Shown: positions 38,441 through 40,514 of the stretch, in pieces
Layout of the letters: the number at the start of each line of letters is the position of its first letter
Numbering within the stretch: position 1 is the stretch's first letter
NCBI GenBank assembly: GCA_947479935.1
Contig: CANKBG010000022.1
Location: forward strand, 1-40,514
Direction of reading: 5' to 3'
DNA: 40,514 nt
From: Comamonadaceae bacterium
Lineage (GTDB): Bacteria; Pseudomonadota; Gammaproteobacteria; Burkholderiales; Burkholderiaceae_C
Notes under the pieces: generated by a model
What the model saw: the letters and a program-made list of their open reading frames with translations, nothing else
Database searches by the model: none
Told to the model about the DNA's origin: nothing
Position numbers and translations under genes: made by a program

Positions 38441-38449
38441 GACTTTCCT

Positions 38450-39529
38450 TTAGGCGTCTATTTGAAGGGCGCCACGTCTCATTTGATCACGTTCTAAGGA
38501 CTCAAACAATGCCTTGAAGTTGCCTTCGCCAAAACCTTCGTCGGCTTTGCGCTGAATGAACTCAAAGAATACAGGGCCCAACAATGTTTGCGAGAAAATT
38601 TGCAACAGCAAACGTTTCTCGCCATTGGCGGTAGAGCCGTCCATCAATATACCTCGAGCTTGCAGTTCTGCCACAGGTTCGCCGTGACCGTGAAGGCGCT
38701 CTTCCAGCATTTCATAGTAAATGTCGTTGGGGGCGGTCATGAGGGGAATGCCCGCCATTTGAAGCGAATCGACGCTCTTCATGATGTCGTCGGTGAGCAA
38801 GGCAATGTGCTGAATGCCCTCGCCATTGAACTGCATCAAGAACTCTTCAATTTGACCGCCGTTTTTGCCAGACTCTTCGTTCAAGGGAATGCGAATGAGG
38901 CCATCGGGTGCCGACATGGCACGGCTGGTGAGGCCGGTGTGCTCACCCTTGATGTCGAAATAACGAATTTCACGAAAGTTAAAAATCTTTTCGTAAAAGC
39001 CACTCCAAAAAGACATGCGACCTTTGTACACGTTGTGCGTGAGGTGGTCGATGAGCTTCAGGCCGTGGCCAAAGGGGTGGCGATCGGCGCCTTCAATGAA
39101 CTCAAAGTCGATGTCGTAAATGCTTTTGCCATCTTCATAGCGATCAATCAGATAAAGGGGCGCACCGCCAATGCCTTTGATGGCGGGTAGTCTGAGCTCC
39201 ATGGGCCCTGTAGGTACTTCGACGGGTTGCGCGCCCATGTCGAGCGCACGGGCATAGGCTTTGTGCGAGTCTTTCACGCGGAACGCCAAAGCGCATGCGC
39301 ACGGGCCGTGCTCGGCAGCAAAGTAGCCTGCCAAACTTTTGGGCTCGCGGTTCAAAATGAAATTGATATCGCCTTGGCGGTACAGCACCACGTCTTTGGA
39401 GCGGTGCTTGGCCACCAAAGAAAAGCCCATTTTTTGAAACAAGGGCTCTAGAACACCTGCGACGGGGGATGCAAACTCAACAAACTCGAAACCGCACAAA
39501 CCCATTGGGTTGTCAAACAAATCAGCCAT
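38450..39529 (-). CDS. hppD: 4-hydroxyphenylpyruvate dioxygenase
   Basis: 359 residues with two VOC halves. The Fe(II) triad is visible: H162 (DHLTHNV), H241 ([10 protein letters not shown]) and E323 (FFEFIQRK). The conserved [12 protein letters not shown] region and [12 protein letters not shown] also match. It turns 4-hydroxyphenylpyruvate into homogentisate in tyrosine breakdown. A VOC gene follows after 9 bp. Homogentisate dioxygenase and the remaining pathway genes are not in the window. Confidence 0.95.
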   Translation of the reverse strand: MADLFDNPMGLCGFEFVEFASPVAGVLEPLFQKMGFSLVAKHRSKDVVLYRQGDINFILNREPKSLAGYFAAEHGPCACALAFRVKDSHKAYARALDMGAQPVEVPTGPMELRLPAIKGIGGAPLYLIDRYEDGKSIYDIDFEFIEGADRHPFGHGLKLIDHLTHNVYKGRMSFWSGFYEKIFNFREIRYFDIKGEHTGLTSRAMSAPDGLIRIPLNEESGKNGGQIEEFLMQFNGEGIQHIALLTDDIMKSVDSLQMAGIPLMTAPNDIYYEMLEERLHGHGEPVAELQARGILMDGSTANGEKRLLLQIFSQTLLGPVFFEFIQRKADEGFGEGNFKALFESLERDQMRRGALQIDA

Positions 39530-39554
39530 GAAGCTCTCCAGAAATTAAAAGCGC

Positions 39555-40514
39555 TTAAACCACCGGTACTTCCGCCCAGTCCGTAGTGTAGTTCGGCGAC
39601 CGCCTTTCTTGCCGCATTTGCCACCCGCTGTAGGCACCTTGCGTGGAGACCTTCACGGCGCCGCGGCCGTAGCGCTTGTTCAGCGCATCCAAGGTTTGCA
39701 TGAGTGTGCCTTGCGCGGGCAAAGGCTCTTCTAGCAAATCGCCTTGGTGGTGCGATACGGGGCTGATTTCGCTCAGCATGATGCCGGCTTTTTTGTACTG
39801 GTACTCGGGCTTGAACATGCGCTCACACAGCGCATCCACCCACCTAAAAATAACCAAGCTGTCGTTGGTGGGGTAGGGCAGTGGTACCGCTAAGCTGGGC
39901 GAGTACTGTGGCAAGTCTTTCCTAAAACGGTTGGTGTGCAAGAACACTTGAATGAGGGCCGCTTGGCTATTTTGTGCGCGCAGTTTGGTGCAGGCATTGG
40001 CCACAAACGTAGACAACGCATCTTTCAAAACAGGCAGTTCGGTGACCATGTTGCCAAAAGAACGGCTGGAAATGATTTGCTGTTTGTCGGGCGTGACTTC
40101 TTGCAAATCGACGCACGAAATTTCTTGCAATTCGCGTTGTGTTTTTTCAATCACTACGCCAAAGTCTGCGCGCAAGGTAGGCGTATGCGCGACTTTCAAA
40201 TCTTGCACCGTGTGAACGTTGTAATCAGCCAGTCGCTTGGTGAGCTTGCGACCTACACCCCACACTTCTTCCACGGGCAATTGCGTGAGCAGCTTGTCTT
40301 TTTGTATTTCGGTAAGTGAGTTGAAATTGAAAACGCCTTGCGAGCGCGGATGCTTCTTGGCCACATGGTTGGCCAGCTTGGCCAACGTTTTGGTGGGCCC
40401 AATGCCCACGCACACCGGAATGCCCGTCCATTGCACCACGCGCTGGCGCATGGCATAACTCAGCTCGCGCAAGTTGGGTGTGCCAGTGAGGTCTACAAAA
40501 CATTCGTCAATGGA
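39555..40514 (-). CDS. umuC: Y-family DNA polymerase V subunit UmuC, 5' part cut off by the window edge
   Basis: The last 319 residues are visible; the frame is open to the window edge, where it begins SIDECFVDLTG, the palm motif with the catalytic Asp-Glu. Then come the fingers and palm (VCVGIGPTKTLAKLANHVAKKHP), the thumb HhH (VEEVWGVGRKLTKRLAD), the little finger domain and the UmuC-type tail (SPNYTTDWAEVPVV). It is translesion polymerase V, expected to be SOS-controlled; umuD and the LexA site would lie outside the window. Confidence 0.9.
   Translation of the reverse strand, partial: SIDECFVDLTGTPNLRELSYAMRQRVVQWTGIPVCVGIGPTKTLAKLANHVAKKHPRSQGVFNFNSLTEIQKDKLLTQLPVEEVWGVGRKLTKRLADYNVHTVQDLKVAHTPTLRADFGVVIEKTQRELQEISCVDLQEVTPDKQQIISSRSFGNMVTELPVLKDALSTFVANACTKLRAQNSQAALIQVFLHTNRFRKDLPQYSPSLAVPLPYPTNDSLVIFRWVDALCERMFKPEYQYKKAGIMLSEISPVSHHQGDLLEEPLPAQGTLMQTLDALNKRYGRGAVKVSTQGAYSGWQMRQERRSPNYTTDWAEVPVV

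Overview
The window looks like a chromosomal segment of a betaproteobacterium of the Burkholderiales, most likely Comamonadaceae and perhaps close to Limnohabitans or Rhodoferax. The evidence is gene order and protein flavour: the minus-strand run TPR protein-lolB-ispE-tRNA-Gln-prs-rplY-pth, the mutM/mutY pair, and rapZ-recN-nadK facing hrcA. The genus is an inference. I see no transposase, integrase, prophage gene, rRNA or CRISPR array.

Layout. 1-2526: a minus-strand operon for a rubrerythrin, a GlpC/HdrD-like Fe-S protein and a DUF3501 protein. 2527-3038: a gene-free stretch holding the promoter side of that operon and a cluster of hairpin repeats. 3039-7301: apaG, a divergent carbamoyltransferase-like gene, and feoA-feoB-EamA transporter behind a Fur box. 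7336-12038: a DUF6172 protein and an RND efflux pump (permease and adaptor). 12167-19739: kynU, modBC, a VapC toxin remnant, the sulfate importer sbp-cysT-cysW-cysA, and an unlisted 54-residue lipoprotein. 19749-24961: a LuxR-type response regulator, trpS with an extra C-terminal domain, an M50 protease, a YciO/Sua5 protein, a second EamA transporter and a PHP phosphatase. 25087-31040: a YfhL-type ferredoxin, then pth, rplY, prs, tRNA-Gln, ispE, lolB and a TPR lipoprotein-pathway neighbour. 31117-37444: DNA repair and housekeeping (mutM, mutY, rapZ, recN, nadK, hrcA). 37465-40514: another hairpin repeat, a small antitoxin-like gene, a VOC protein, hppD and the 3' part of a umuC-like polymerase gene cut by the window edge.

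How genes work together. Three themes recur: iron and redox handling (Fur-controlled feoAB, rubrerythrin operon, ferredoxin), oxyanion import (molybdate permease/ATPase and a full sulfate ABC importer), and DNA damage control (mutM and mutY both act on 8-oxoguanine lesions; recN and umuC are SOS-type functions). kynU and hppD give aromatic amino-acid catabolism.

The most unusual signal is a family of short repeats with an inverted logic: a 30-nt loop that is identical in three copies, enclosed by perfect or near-perfect stems of 24-25 bp whose sequence varies from copy to copy. Copies lie at 2703-2780, 2828-2907 (opposite orientation) and 37465-37544, a decayed half copy at 2920-2974, and the end of a further copy at positions 1-29. 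Two stem types exist, and within a type the differences are compensated on both arms. I do not recognise this as a named element.
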